Source of the DNA: Anodontia alba
Taxonomy: Eukaryota; Mollusca; Bivalvia; Lucinida; Lucinidae
Assembly: GCA_964016985.1 (NCBI GenBank)
Contig: OZ024830.1
Location: 76,229,763-76,293,762 of the forward strand
Length of the DNA stretch: 64,000 nucleotides
Direction of reading: 5' to 3'
The notes beneath the pieces were generated by a model. That model was not told where the DNA came from, did not search any database, and saw nothing but the letters and a program-made list of their open reading frames with translations. Shown here one piece after another: positions 41,576-53,020 of the stretch (position 1 is its first letter; every line of letters starts with the position of its first letter). Both the position numbers and the translations under genes were made by a program.

Positions 41576-43165
41576 CAGTCTACTTATGGGGCGTCACTGG
41601 CAAAGACATCAGAAACAATTCTGGAAACTGCCACATTGTAGGGATTGACCAGATCATGATGTCTCCCATAGAACTTCTTAGGTGTTGCTACCAGTTTGGT
41701 TTTTTGATACCCCCGGCTCAACAACTTTGTAGTGAGCATTTTCCATGCTCCATGGTCCTGATAATTTGAACAGGCTCTGGCATAACGGATTAACTGTGAA
41801 ACGTAAACGCCGTATGCTGGTGCAGAAGGGACATTACTGCTCAAAAATGGAAAGTTAACAATAGGAAAATTGAAGTCATTCCGTTTGTCGTAAAGCCTAG
41901 TAGCAAGCTTTCCATTGCCAATATAGAGATAACAATCCAAGTATGAGGAGAAGGCTGCAGTCTCCGTTGTTTCCTTTATCTAAAGTTCACATGGATAGAT
42001 GAATTCCAAATACTCTGCAATTTTGTGTTTTTCAGAGACAATACATCATCTATACATCTGTAGGTGAAATTGAATTGTTGTGCGAGGTGTTTCTTGCCTG
42101 CTTGGAAAAGACTTTGTACAAATTCCGCCTCATACGAGTATAGAAACAAGTCGGCAAGTAACGGTGCACAGTTAGTACCCATCGGTATGCCGATTGTTTG
42201 CTGAAATATCCGTCCGCTGAACTCCACAAAAATATTGTCGATTAGATATTTCAGCATCTTTATGACATCTGCATCTGAGTATTTTTGTGGCGCATCAGAG
42301 TGATCCTGAACGAAGTTATGTCTTTGTAGCCAATGACAACATACTGAAATCGACGGTTACCATTCTTGTGGAAGAAACACTGGTTGATAATGTCCTTTTA
42401 TTTAGATTTCAATTTATCATGAGGAGTAGTAGTGTAAAGAGTAGAGAAATCAAAAGATTTTATACTGTTGGCGGAATGAAGAGATTGTGCCTTTAGGTTT
42501 TCTAAAAGCTCTTTGGAGTTTTTCAGGATCCACATCTCATTAACATCACTTCTGGCATATGCAGTGTCACAATACTTCTGAAGGCCTTCTTTAACTGCGG
42601 TTAGGATTCGTGTTAGAATCTGAGAAAGAGGCTTGGTGGAGCACTTAGCTGAACCCGCCATATATCTCTGCTTGTACGGATTCTTGTGAAATTTAGGAAT
42701 CCAGTACAGTTTGGGAAAATCAATATCTTCCTCTGGGAGGGAAATTCCGAATGTCAGCATCACCGAACGGTGGTTTTGTAGAATTTCGCCCTTGGACATA
42801 GCTGTAAGATTATATGTAGGGTTTCCGGTCATGGTACTCAAACCAAGCTCTTCCATTAAGCAGTTTATATAGTGTGTTTTGCAAACAAACGCAATGTTAT
42901 TAGATGCCTTGTCTGCTGGAACAACGACAAACTTCTCACGGATTTCAGCTAACTCAGCAGCAACATCTGGATCATCAAACACCGATTCATGTCAGCGAGA
43001 CATGGTTCTTCTGAGTACTGAGACAAGTCTGTTTACCAAGGACATTACCGCTTTAACCCATTCAGACAGGATGTTAACCTCCACGTCCTCCACGTCCCAT
43101 AATTGAGAAATGGCACCGGTCTGGGATTTTCGTGGTCCTCCAGGCACTTGCTCTAGTTACATGAG
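41576..43165 (-). pseudogene. Penelope-like reverse transcriptase (copy D, best preserved)
   Basis: On the complementary strand: FHCSIMGRGGRGG-like leader, FDDPDVAAELAEIREKFVVV, PADKASNNIAFVCK, FPKLYWIPKFHKNPYKQRYM, KSFDFSTLYTTTPHDKLKSK, then FQQTIGIPMGTNCAPLLADL, CIDDVLSLKN, LATRLYDKRNDFNFPIVNF and LTTKLLSRGYQKTKL. The conserved reverse-transcriptase blocks are in order. In the catalytic YxDD the Tyr is Cys (CIDD), and frames are shifted between about 42400 and 42260 and near 41950. It would copy RNA at the chromosome. Copies A, B, C, E and F are relatives. Confidence 0.8.
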
Positions 43166-43290
43166 TTTTAATAGCAGTGAGGCAAGAAGAGTTCAGTAGT
43201 GGTACAGGAACTTGATTTAGCGATGATATTTGCTTTATATGTTGTTTTTTCTTATGAAGCTTAGGTAACAAATACATCATAGGAAGCTTG
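43166..43290 (-). pseudogene. Second reverse-transcriptase fragment fused to copy D
   Basis: On the complementary strand YLLPKLHKK and SSCLTAIKTHV belong to the middle of a related reverse transcriptase, yet they run directly into TRASAWRTTKIP, the leader of copy D. The order middle-then-leader is impossible in one element, so two copies are joined near 43160. Confidence 0.6.
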
Positions 43291-43429
43291 TCTTGCTATT
43301 CTTTCACATTAACAGAAAACTCCATGGCAATATGGTTGCAGTGGCCACAGATAACTGACCTCTTCTTTCTAAGTCTTTTTATAGGCTTTGGTGCCGCTCA
43401 GTTCCTTTTTCAGTGTATTAATATAAAGT

Positions 43430-44190
43430 AAAGTAAATAGGTGAACTCAGGAACTGATACAATCAGATCCATATCAAGCGCCCAAAGACAAACACAATAA
43501 AGCAGCCACAAATGAACAAACGGCAAGCAGAGTTGGCAACTCTTTCCCAAAAAGCTGAGAACGCCGTTACCCAAACAACTGAATATATAATCAACTTGCA
43601 TAATTATTAAAAGAAATCCATTGGAAGGCGAAATACTGCATAACAATTAACAAAACGTACCACAATGAAAGTACTGCTTTGGAACGGTCAGTAATGTTTT
43701 ACTAGGGGTGTGGAGCTTAAGGTAGCTTTACGGCATCCCAACCCCCGCCCTCAGCTCCATAGTGGTATATTGTTCGGTCCGTATAACCCTCAAATAATGA
43801 CAACATTGTTTGCGGCCTTGTCAGCTGGACCCAAAACATACTTCCTATAAAATTCTTCAATACCTGCTATAGATGACGGAAAGTAGAATTAGGTTTAAGT
43901 GGAAATAGCTTAATGTTTTGGAAATAAAATTTGATATGTTTATCAATAACATTGAAAATGTGTTATTTCTGTTCCTTTCAGGCATCAAGCTCGACATGCT
44001 CTCGTTTACACCACCAATGTCGAACCGTTCAGTGCAGAAACCATATCTTCTCTACATCTATTTGATCGGGAGATCTGTATTTTGGGCCCTTGAAAACCAT
44101 TTTACGAATTCTTGAATCTGAAATGATTTTGAGATTTCCTGTAATGACATGTCCAGCTGCAGGATAATTAAACTTGGAGTCTTTACCGTC
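43430..44190 (-). pseudogene. Internally deleted Penelope-like copy (leader joined to 3' terminal region)
   Basis: On the complementary strand 44190-43795 gives PAAGHVITGNLKIISDSRIR, KMVFKGPKYRSPDQID, WWCKREHVELDA and YRKYVLGPADKAANNVV, the N-terminal part of the reverse-transcriptase polyprotein with a few breaks. At about 43793 it jumps to the 3' terminal region (43790-43430), which matches 37855-38200 and 50864-51240. The entire catalytic domain is missing. Confidence 0.65.
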
Positions 44191-44469
44191 TCATATATTA
44201 GTTTGTTAGTATGATTGTTAAGATCTGAAACGTTTAATGAAATTAAGATAGTATTTCTTATGGGCCTGTTATATTTATAACAAATAATTGGAGGTTCCCT
44301 ATTTTAACAATAATCAGGTATAGATAAAGTTATTTATCTGTTTTTCAAGATACTAGGTAAATCAATAAATTGGATTCCTTTATTAATGATCTTTATTAGA
44401 TCCCAGTCCTCGCCCTCCGCTTCCATAGTGGTAAAAACATATATTTGTCGCCCAAACAGCATCCCTGTA

Positions 44470-46085
44470 AAATGTCATTGAAGTCCTTTTAGAAGATTCT
44501 GAGGAGAAGATTGTTAAAGGTATCTTCTTTCCGTGGCTATGGCAACAAGAGTTTGGCACAAATCGAAAGTTTTGAAGGAATTTCAGAGGTGTTGAGAGGA
44601 TGCTTTCAGTGAAGTGTTAGCAAAATCGGCCCAACAGTTTCAAAAGAGATTTTGAAGTGAATTGTGGATGTTGTCTGCTACAACTTTGCCTGGCACATTA
44701 AGAAATAAACAAAGAAGCTACTTTCCAGCCAGGCCAATTCAGCACGGCATCCAGTTAATGAAATGTGACAATATGCCCGCTATATAAGATGGTACTGCGT
44801 AAATTTTTGGACCAATATATATCTTCATACCAAGTATAAACCAAATCCATCATAGTGTTTGTAAATACTGAGGGCCTAAAAACTTTAATGTAATACATAA
44901 GAATACCGAAAAAAACTTTAATGTAAAAATTTTAAATAAAAAGTCTTAGTCCATGACCTTGACCCTGAGATCATGTAGGGATGGTGATCATGTAGGGGTA
45001 GGTATGTACTGTGTAAAATGCTCGGCCAACCGATATCTTCATACATATACCATACATAAACCTAATCAATCAAAGAGTTTTGAAATAAGGAGGTTCTAAA
45101 ACCTTTATCATAAAACTTTAACATATATTCTTTAAGTTCAAGACCTTGACCTTGAGATAATATAGTGGGGTGGGCATGGTCCTATGTAAAATTTTGGACC
45201 AATACCTAAAATGATACTATATATGACCTAAATCAGTCCTATGACTTGAAAATCATGTGGTCGTTAACGCAAAACTTAAACTTTATGAACTTGAACTTGA
45301 GAATTTTGGACCAATAGCTTTCATCATACTACATATAAAAAAATCCATCCAACGGATTAGAAATAATATATTCCTAAAAACTTTAACTCAAATCATTAAC
45401 ATAAAAATTCTAAGTCTGTGACCTTCACCTTTAGAACAGGTAGAGTGGTGGGGATGGTACTGCGTAAACATTAAACCAGTATCTAGCATCATACTATATA
45501 TAAACTAAATTCATCCAGTTAATTGGAAATATTGTGGTCCTAAAAAGTTAACGCAAAACGTAAACAAAAAAAAATCTAAATCTGTGACCTTAACGTTGAG
45601 GTCGCTTAGGGGGTGGTGATAATACTGAGTAAAGGTTTGGACCAATATCTACATAAAAATTTACCTTGATGTCAGGTAGTGGGTAGTCTGTGACCTTCAC
45701 CTTGAGGTCAGGTAGGTGGCGGGTATGGTAATGCATAAAGTTTTGGACCAATATCTATCATCATACTATATATATGAACAAACCCCAGCCAGTGGTTTGG
45801 AAATAAACATTCTGTAGCTCAAAACTTAAACATAAAAAGTCTTAGTCCATGACCTTCACCTTAAGGTCACAGGAAGTGGAGATAAAACCACAATAACTTT
45901 AGACCAATATCCATTATCATACCAAATATGAACTTAATCCATCATAAGATGTGGACGTTATGAGTTCTTAAAAAACTTGAACAACGCCATGGAAGAACTA
46001 ACGGAAGAACTAACATACGAACAGATTAACAGACGGACGGAAAGGCGAAAAACTATATAACTCTTGGTATAATCACAACAGTCAT
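44470..46085 (+). repeat. Tandem array h with reversed header at its right end
   Basis: It opens with a scrap of array f unit (44470-44520). Then about eight units of 110-200 bp: TGTGACCTTCACCTTGAGGTCA, GGTAGGG(T)GGTGGG, TGGTACTGCGTAAA, TTTTGGACCAATATCTA(T)CATCATACTATATAT, AAAACTTTAAC. The right end ACAGACGGACGGAAAGGCGAAAAACTATATAAC, reversed, matches the GTCCGT/ATATAGTTTT header at 39886, so this array is oriented opposite to array g. Confidence 0.7.
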
Positions 46086-46139
46086 ATAAGCTTTCCACTG
46101 GATTGTAAACAGCACAGTTATCAAACAGTGATCAGACTA

Positions 46140-46800
46140 GAGTAATATACAGTTGAAACCAAATTACATGTGGAGCCTTTGTGGATTTGGGAAACAAAAT
46201 TATGTCCATAATGTCTGGGTCATATGACCACGATGACCGCCATGCCCATATGAGCCATTGAAAATCTTTATATCTGGAACCAAACGACCGATTACCTTAC
46301 AACTTTATACGGAGCATGAGGGACTCGAGCTCTACCAAGTTTATTCAAATGATGACTCATGGTTGCCCTTGACCTATTTTACAGCAAGGTCAAATTCGGT
46401 CACGGGCTTTTGTATAGAAAACGAGCAACCAATGGATTTTTAAGCTATTTTAGGCCATTACATCAAAGTTGATATTTGCAATCAGCTAAATGTTTTTTAT
46501 TACAAATACCAAAGGTCAAGGTCATTTATAGACCTGGAGGCCGCAGATTCAGTAATTTTATCTTCTTCTCCTCTAAAACTACTGGGCTGATTGAAACGAA
46601 ATTGTATGTGGAGCCGCTGTAGGATGGGGGAATGAAATTTTATTATTAATAGGGTCTCGGTCACATGATCAAGATGGCCGCCATGCCCATCTATGATAAA
46701 AACATTGCATTTTTTTCATCCGGAACCGAATAGCCGAGGACCTTGAAATTTGGTATGCACCATTTGGGCACTCTGGTCTGACCAGAGTTTTGATGATCGC
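46140..46800 (+). repeat. Tandem array i, about 470 bp unit
   Basis: GATTGAAACCAAATTGCATGTGGAGCC at about 46150 returns at about 46580; between lie GTCATATGACCA, GACCGCCATGCCCATAT, CCGGAACCGAA, ACCTTGAAATTTGGTATGCACC and GGTCAAGGTCATTTA. The same unit is seen at 48395-49060. Confidence 0.7.
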
Positions 46801-46804
46801 ATAT

Positions 46805-47205
46805 CATAAGGGGTTTCTTGTGAACGGCTCTTCACATAATGATTATAAAGAATTCGTAAAATATAAATTGTGTTCAAGGCCCATCTCATATTTATTATAT
46901 GAACTTGACTAGACCATGTGCATTTACATTGCGAATTTATTTTTCTTTTATCTCAGGAAACCGGATGAAAGGTAATAAAATATAACCTTGACTAACAAGA
47001 CGTTTCCTCCTGTGAATAAACAAACTGATAGATAATTTACATTAAGTCAGTCCATGGCAGCATGTAAATGTGGTACGCAATATGATACACTGCACTTTAT
47101 CCACTTGTGAATATTTGTGTACGTTTTTGAGGTCATAATTGCCTGTCTTTCTTGAAGCTGTCAGATAGCATTCTTGATCTTAGTAAAATAGGTGCTGCTA
47201 TTTTT
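46805..47205. other. Spacer
   Basis: No gene or repeat recognised. Confidence 0.35.
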
Positions 47206-47212
47206 TTAGCTC

Positions 47213-48394
47213 ACCTGAGCACGAAATACTCATGGTGAGCTATTGTGATCGGTCAATGTCCGTCTAGCGTCGTGCGTCGTCCGGGGTGCGTCGTGCGGCG
47301 TCAACAATTGTTTTAAAAGCCTACTTCTCCCACACCCCTGGGCCAATTGACTCGATACTTGGTAGGAAGTATTGGGGTGACTTGTAGATCAAAAATAGCT
47401 AAAATCGTTCCGATCGGAAATCCAAGATGACCGCCATGGCCGCCATCTTGAAAACCTATTTTTCGCTTCTTCTCCTGAACCGACGGGCCAATTGACCCCA
47501 AGCTTAGTAGGAAGCATCGCGGTGACTTGTAGATCAAAAATAATTAAAATCTGCCGATCGGAAATCCAACATGGGCGCCATGTTGGCCATCTTGAAAATC
47601 TATTTTTCGCTTCTCCTCCTAAACCTAAAAGCCAACTGACACGAAATTTTGTAGGAAACATCGGGGCGACTTGTAGATCAAAAATAGTTACAGTCGTTCC
47701 GATCGAAAATCCAAGATGCCCCCCATGGCTGCCATCTTAAAATCTATTTTTCTCTTCTCCTGAACCAAAAAACCAACTGACTCCAAACTTGGTGGAAGCA
47801 TCAGTGTGACTTGTAGATCAAAAAATAGCTAAAATCATGGTGGCCATCTTGAAAATCTATTTTTCGCTTCTTCGCCTATACCCTAAAGCCAATTGACTTG
47901 AACTTGGTAGGAAGCATTGGAGCGACATGTAGATCAAAAATAGCTAAAATTATTCCAATCAGGAATCCAAGATGGCCGCCATCTTGAAAATCTGTCTTTC
48001 GCTTCTTCTCCTTAACTGAAAGGCCGATGGACTCCAAGCTTGGTAGGAAGCATCGGGGTGACTTGTAGATCAAAAATAGCTAAAATCGTGCCGATCCGAA
48101 ATGCAAGATGACCGCCATGACTGCCGTCTTGAAAATTTATTTTTCGCTTCTTCTCCTAAACCCAAAAACCAATTGACTCGAAACTTGGTAGGAAGCATCA
48201 AGGTGACCTATAGATCAAAAATAGCTAAAATCATCCCTATCGAAAATCTAAGATGGCCGCCATGACAGACATCTTGAAAATCTATTTTCCGCTTCTTCTC
48301 CTTAACTGAAAGGCCAATTGACTCACAAATTGGTAGGAAGCATCGGGATGACTTGTAGATCAAAAATAGCTAAAATCGACTATATTGGGAATCC
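47213..48394 (+). repeat. AGCTCACCTGAGC header plus array of the d type
   Basis: Header AGCTCACCTGAGCACGAAATACTC, GAGCTATTGTGATC, GTCGTGCGTCGTCC. Eight to nine units of about 140 bp with GGTAGGAAGCATCGGGGTGACTTGTAGATCAAAAATAGC, CCAAGATGGCCGCCAT and CATCTTGAAAATCTATTTTTCGCTTCTTCTCC. It is better preserved than 30440-32294 and shows that array d normally follows this header. Confidence 0.85.
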
Positions 48395-49060
48395 AAGATG
48401 GCTGTCATGCCCATATACGGTAAAAATATTGCATTTTTTATCCGGAACCGAATGGCCGAGGACCTTGAAATTTGGTATGCACCATTTGGGTACTCGGGTT
48501 CTACTCAGTCTGTTCAAATGGTGACCCGACGTTTACCTTTACTTATTTTACAGCAAGGTCAAATTTGGTCAGTTGGGCTTGAGTATGTGAAAAAGGCAAA
48601 ACTTTAGATTCATGTGAAGCTGTTGTAGCCTTTGACATTCAAAGTAAATAACTGCAATCACCTAAATGATTTTTAAAAATTACCGAAGGCCATGGTCATT
48701 TACTGACCTTTGTCCTGGATGCCTCAGATTCAGTATTTGTATCTTCTCCTCTAAAACTGCTAGGCTGATTGAAACCAAATTGCATGTTCGGTCCCTGTAG
48801 AATTGGGGAATGAAAGTGTTTTTTATAGGATTAGGGTCAAAAGATCAAGATGTTCGCCATGTCCATTATATGTTAAAAACCCTTTCAAAATTTTCTTCTC
48901 TAGACTTGAAAGGCCGAAGACCTTGAAAGACGGTATGCAGCATTTGGGACTCTGGTCCTACCAGGTTTATTTAAATGGTGACCATTAGTTGACATTGACC
49001 TATTTTACATCAAGGTCCAATTCGGTCATTTAGACATTTGAATGGATCAGGTTGCAGATG
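48395..49060 (+). repeat. Array of the i type
   Basis: GGCTGTCATGCCCATATACGG, TCCGGAACCGAATGGCCGAGGACC, TTTGGTATGCACCATTTGGG, CAGCAAGGTCAAATT, then a second unit start at about 48770. It follows the d-type array without a gap, so the two repeat types form one composite. Confidence 0.7.
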
Positions 49061-49064
49061 CGGA

Positions 49065-49640
49065 CTATTGGCCGCTTATCTTTATTGTAACTAGTAACAT
49101 GTTTGTTTCACAAACTACCTGGTGGAATGGCAAACAGTATAGACCGTATTCAGTGGTTAAGGTTAAAGGAACATCAAAATTACTTATGCACTGAGCAACT
49201 TTCAAATTAACAATGACACATTAAGTTTTTGTTGAATAAAACACATAAAACCAAACTGTCTGACTTGAGTATATTATAATGACCAATGCTACAGCTGACC
49301 AACCAGATTGCACTAAAGTTTGACCAAACTAAGATGCTTATATAATTTCCTTTGATTGCTATGTCATTCAAGAAATACAAACAATTAGATTTAAGCAGTA
49401 TTGCCTCAGTCAGTTTAATTAAAAAAAGGCGGGGTGTTGCATCATTTTTAATACACAAGGTCAATAGGTCCAGCATTGCATTAGACCAGGTGTCCCAAAT
49501 TTATCATAAAAAATGAAAATAAATAAATAAATAAATGCAAAATACCGAAAACAAAAGAAAAAGGAAATACTAAACAAACAAAACTATAATTGTGCAAGGA
49601 AACAAACAACAGTCCAAACATTTGTTAAACAGATAAACTA
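49065..49640. other. Spacer
   Basis: No gene supported. An (AAAT)n-like AAATAAATAAATAAATG patch lies at about 49517-49537. Confidence 0.4.
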
Positions 49641-49644
49641 TGAG

Positions 49645-49800
49645 TTTTGGAAATACTGTAAACTATATCATAGTTTAGTGACCTTTCACTGTCTGACCCA
49701 AACCCAGCTCCGCCTCGTTTGTGGCCAGGCAGTGAAAGGTCACCAAGTTAAGGCATAATTTACAGTATACCAAAACCCTCGACAATAATCATGGTTTAGC
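49645..49800. mobile_element. Palindromic MITE-like repeat
   Basis: GAGTTTTGGAAATACTGTAAACTAT, TAGTGACCTTTCACTG is mirrored by CAGTGAAAGGTCACCAAG, ATAATTTACAGTATACCAAAAC around a GC-rich loop with CCCAGCTCCGCC. Non-coding. Confidence 0.65.
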
Positions 49801-49929
49801 TATAGCATGTGTACTGCTTTTATCTGTTTGCATACTTTTGGTATATCTTTCATTACGGTAGCTTTCATCATTTTAGCATAGGCATTTCAAAAAATAATAA
49901 AAAAATGAAATTGATTTAAACGGCGAGGT

Positions 49930-50015
49930 CACAAACTGGCAAGAAGCAGCCAATTTCTATTGTCTCAATATGAATATGACTTAAATAAATAATGTTGAAT
50001 CACCATCATCACAAA
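49930..50015 (+). mobile_element. SINE 3' fragment
   Basis: TATTGTCTCAATATGAATATGACTTAAATAAATAATGTTGAATCACCATCATCAC matches the 3' part of the SINEs at 21036 and 25875. It ends about 100 bases before the first G3BP exon. Confidence 0.6.
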
Positions 50016-50115
50016 CTGGTAAATAATTGTGTCCACTGTGTGTAGTATTATTACCGGGCACCCTGGGTACATTAGAAATAATATGTTATGTTTGGGTATT
50101 TTATTTAATTGTCAG

Positions 50116-50258
50116 GTCCTCAGGAGTGCATGGAGAACTACGAGGAGAGATGACGGGTGACCGAAGACGAGGCATACGATTCCCTGATAATCAGCAGCTG
50201 TTTGTTGGCAACTTGCCACACAATGTCTCGGAAGAAGAGATACGACAGTTCTTTGAAA
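50116..50258 (+). CDS. G3BP: G3BP/rasputin, exon with start of RRM
   Basis: The acceptor is TTTAATTGTCAG|GTCC (a second AG at 50123 is possible). The exon encodes [51 protein letters not shown] is the RNP2 strand, and the whole is the G3BP-specific form ([15 protein letters not shown]). It ends GAAA|GTGAGT, one base into a codon, matching the exon at 52055. G3BP is a cytoplasmic RNA-binding scaffold that nucleates stress granules. The NTF2-like dimer domain and acidic/PxxP linker that should precede are not found upstream in the window. Confidence 0.88.
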
Positions 50259-50732
50259 GTGAGTTCTTTGACTAGGTTTGTTTTAGATTTGTTTTAATTG
50301 TGATTCTTTTGTATTTGCTCTGAAGATTAGCCACCCAAACCAAAGCAATCACCAAAATGAATTTTTCCTAATCATGTATGACTTTGCAAAAAAGTTCCAT
50401 ATATTTGAAAATAGTAAAATGAAAGAATCATTAGGAAATGTTTCTTTAATAGAACATATGCAAACATAGTTCATTCAGTCTGACTGGGTCCATTTCAATT
50501 CCCTAATAAACCTAGAAAAACTGGTCTGGGCCTCCATTGCTTACAATCATATATGTTGGGTGTGTTCATTGTTTTATATGCCAGAGACGGCCCATGTTTG
50601 GTTTAATAAATGTATTCTATTCTGTTCTCTATTATATTCTGTTCTGTTATAGTCTATCCTGTATGCTACTGAAATTGCCTCATGGTACTCCCATCTAATC
50701 TTGTATTGAAGCTTAACATGCTGGGTAAATAT

Positions 50733-52041
50733 TTCAGCAGACAACCTATTGAAATTGTTTTCTTATTTTTCCCAGAAAAACAGGTTTTGACATTTCATGC
50801 AAATCGTCTAAAAAAATATCAAAGCCTATTTGCTCTTGAGACAGATTGCATGAGATGTCAAAATAGAAAGGAAGGCAATGATCAGGAATCGATACAATTA
50901 TCCCACACCTCCTATCAGAGACATCAAAGGGAAAGAAACACAAACACGAATTAACTGGACCCTAATGGAAACATCACTATCAGAAAGCCAAACGGACAGT
51001 TACTTTCCCACAAAGTGGCCAAATGGCTATCCAAAACAAAAAGATGTAAGCGACACACACATTCAAAGACGAACTATAACAAAAATAAATCATGACAGAA
51101 GACCCGCCTTGGAACCGTCAGTGAAAAGTATTTCACTGGGAGGAGGGGGGGGGGGCTTAAATCGATTTTACGTGGCCACAATCCTCGCCCTTACTTCTGC
51201 CGCGGTTTAGACACATAATTTGTTCAGTCCGCATGAAGGCTTCATAACTCATCAGTGCTACATCTCCGAGAACACAAAAAAAATCAACACATTACAGAGA
51301 TGAAACAAACGATGAGGATTCGACAGCACGAAACAACTGAAATGCTAGAGCAAAAGAAAACCAACAGTAAGACTCCGGTGGGCCCGACCAAAGATAGAGC
51401 ATCAAGTACCAACCAACATTACCCAAAATTAAATTTCAAGTAAGCCTTTACGCTGGAGCCATCATAGAATCTGAGGCATAACCCGCCGGCGTGCAATTAA
51501 AGAGGGAATCAAAGTTATTAGCTATGATTGGGTTAACAACCATGCACGCAGTCTGTCGTATAACATCTATGTTGTACCCAATATTTTTTTTTATCGAAGA
51601 ATGATTTTACGAAATTGGATACTGAAGTCATTGCAAACATATATTGTTCTGAATTTATATACTAAGTCACCATAAAATTTTGGTTCCGATAGGCCTTGTT
51701 GCAGAAGACATTTAAGTCCAACATTGAAATTTAGAAACTAAATCGGAATGACGTCTATAAAACTTTAAAAAGGCTTTACGTAGTTTATGATACCAATAAC
51801 CCTGATTAAGAAGTTTAGCAGTTAGCAATTTATTACGAGTGTTGAAGTCAGTTACATGACTAGACACTCTGGCAAATCGAATTAATTGTGAAATATAAAC
51901 ACCGTAGGATGCCGCACGAGGAACATCACCATCCAAGAAAGGAAAATTTACAATCTCAAAAGTCTATTTTCTTGGAAAAATACGAAAAAATATCATCGGT
52001 GTGTTGTCAGCTGCATTTGTCCAGAGAGTGGTAAAGGTCAA
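50733..52041. mobile_element. Hairpin MITE H, copy split by a retroelement
   Basis: The left half, 50733-50863 (TTCAGCAGACAACC, TTCTTATTTTTCCCAGAAAAACAGG, TTGACATTTCATGCAAATC), and right half, 51956-52041 (TATTTTCTTGGAAAAATACG, TATCATCGGTGTGTTGTC, TTGTCCAGAGAGTGGTAAAGGTCAA), restore the family layout seen at 15219. The interruption is copy E, flanked by TCAAAA on both sides. The right tip lies 13 bases from the splice acceptor of the next exon. Confidence 0.75.
50864..51955 (-). pseudogene. 5'-truncated Penelope-like copy E with target duplication
   Basis: TCAAAA is present at 50858-50863 and 51956-51961. On the complementary strand the copy starts within the C-terminal reverse-transcriptase part (FLDGDVPRAASYGVYISQL, RNKLLTAKLLNQGY, RKAFLKFYRRHSDLV), continues to about 51480 and then through the 3' terminal region. 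That region, on the + strand, carries RNRYNYPTPPIRDIKGKE and FPTKWPNGYPKQK and is the inverted counterpart of the 5' terminal region of copy C. Truncation at the 5' end and a short duplication suggest target-primed integration. Confidence 0.8.
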
Positions 52042-52054
52042 ATATTTATTTCAG

Positions 52055-52113
52055 CTTACGGCACAGTGGTTGAATTAAGAATCAACACAAAGACTAGAAG
52101 GGCAAATGTCCCG
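52055..52113 (+). CDS. G3BP: G3BP RRM, second exon
   Basis: Acceptor ATTTATTTCAG|CT, donor CCCG|GTAAGA. It encodes YGTVVELRINTKTRRANVP after the split Thr codon (A from 50258 plus CT). The block corresponds to the YGNVVELRIN helix-to-strand segment of G3BP RRMs. It is 59 bases long, so the next exon starts in phase 0. The upstream pyrimidine tract lies in 13 bases between a MITE end and the exon. Confidence 0.88.
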
Positions 52114-52722
52114 GTAAGAACCAATCTATCAAATTCACTTTTTCTACATGCATACAAATTGTGTTTACACTACGTATTCGGATAACTTAACCTTATTATA
52201 CTTTTCTGAAAATTTGAACATTTATCTCCCTGCTGGACAAATGGAAAACAGTGAATCCCTAATCAGATGCCACACTTTGCTGTGTATGATCAAGATCCAT
52301 ACGGTTGGCTCAAGCCTGTCTGTACGAATACTTAGTGTTAACATGGTAGGTTCGATAAAGGTAAAGTTTGTTATAAAAGGACTTGCATTTTTTCCTTTGT
52401 CTTAGGTTGTGAAAAAGTCAAACAGATTGAGGCAACATCTCGGCTTTACTGAAATATTGTTGACTGGGGCTTTTAACTTCAACAAAATGTCAGCTAATTT
52501 GTGGGAGTATCTCATGCCCACAGAGATGAATTATTATGAAAGACTGTATATGTTTTATTACTAAAATTAATAAATAAAATATATCTAGTTACTGGAGCCC
52601 ATATTTGTCACCTGTTGTTTGATCAGCATCAACATTTAATTAAAATTATTTTGCTAGTTATTTTTTGTGCTCTGTTCTAATACATGTATGTGTACAATTT
52701 GTCTTTGTATTTTCTTCTGTAG
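52114..52722 (+). other. G3BP intron 2
   Basis: About 600 bases. A weak GGCAAACA-type palindrome (GGAAAACAGTGAATCCCTAATCAG, TGATCAAGATCC) lies at about 52240-52302; otherwise nothing recognised. Confidence 0.6.
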
Positions 52723-52782
52723 AACTTTGGTTTTGTGGTATTTGACAGTCCGGAACCCGTACAATACATTTTAAACAATAAA
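52723..52782 (+). CDS. G3BP: G3BP RRM, third exon (RNP1)
   Basis: Acceptor TTTTCTTCTGTAG|AA, donor ATAAA|GTAAGT, exactly 20 codons: NFGFVVFDSPEPVQYILNNK. NFGFVVF is the RNP1 core with both aromatic positions kept. The segment matches the G3BP pattern (FGFVVFD..EPVQ..L.N). Phase 0 in and out. Confidence 0.92.
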
Positions 52783-53020
52783 GTAAGTAGATAGTAAATG
52801 CATGATGGCTATAATTTTAACTGCTTCTTATTTCCTGAAGTTGTAAAGTAACTTATTTGATAAGACTGTCAATCCAAACTGGACGTTTTTATTTCCTGCA
52901 TACAAAGCATAAAATACATGACTAGTCCAATGCTACAGACTAGAGCTGTATTAGTGTGTCAAGGGAAAGGATTCACTCGGTGGAGGCAAGTCTTTTGAAC
53001 CCTCTCCCTAGGGAGCAAAT

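Larger units (their letters stand above)
50259..52054 (+). other. G3BP intron 1 with nested insertions
   Basis: 1.8 kb intron holding hairpin MITE H split by reverse-transcriptase copy E. 50280-50730 shows no other feature than TTCTATTCTGTTCT-like low complexity. Confidence 0.75.
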
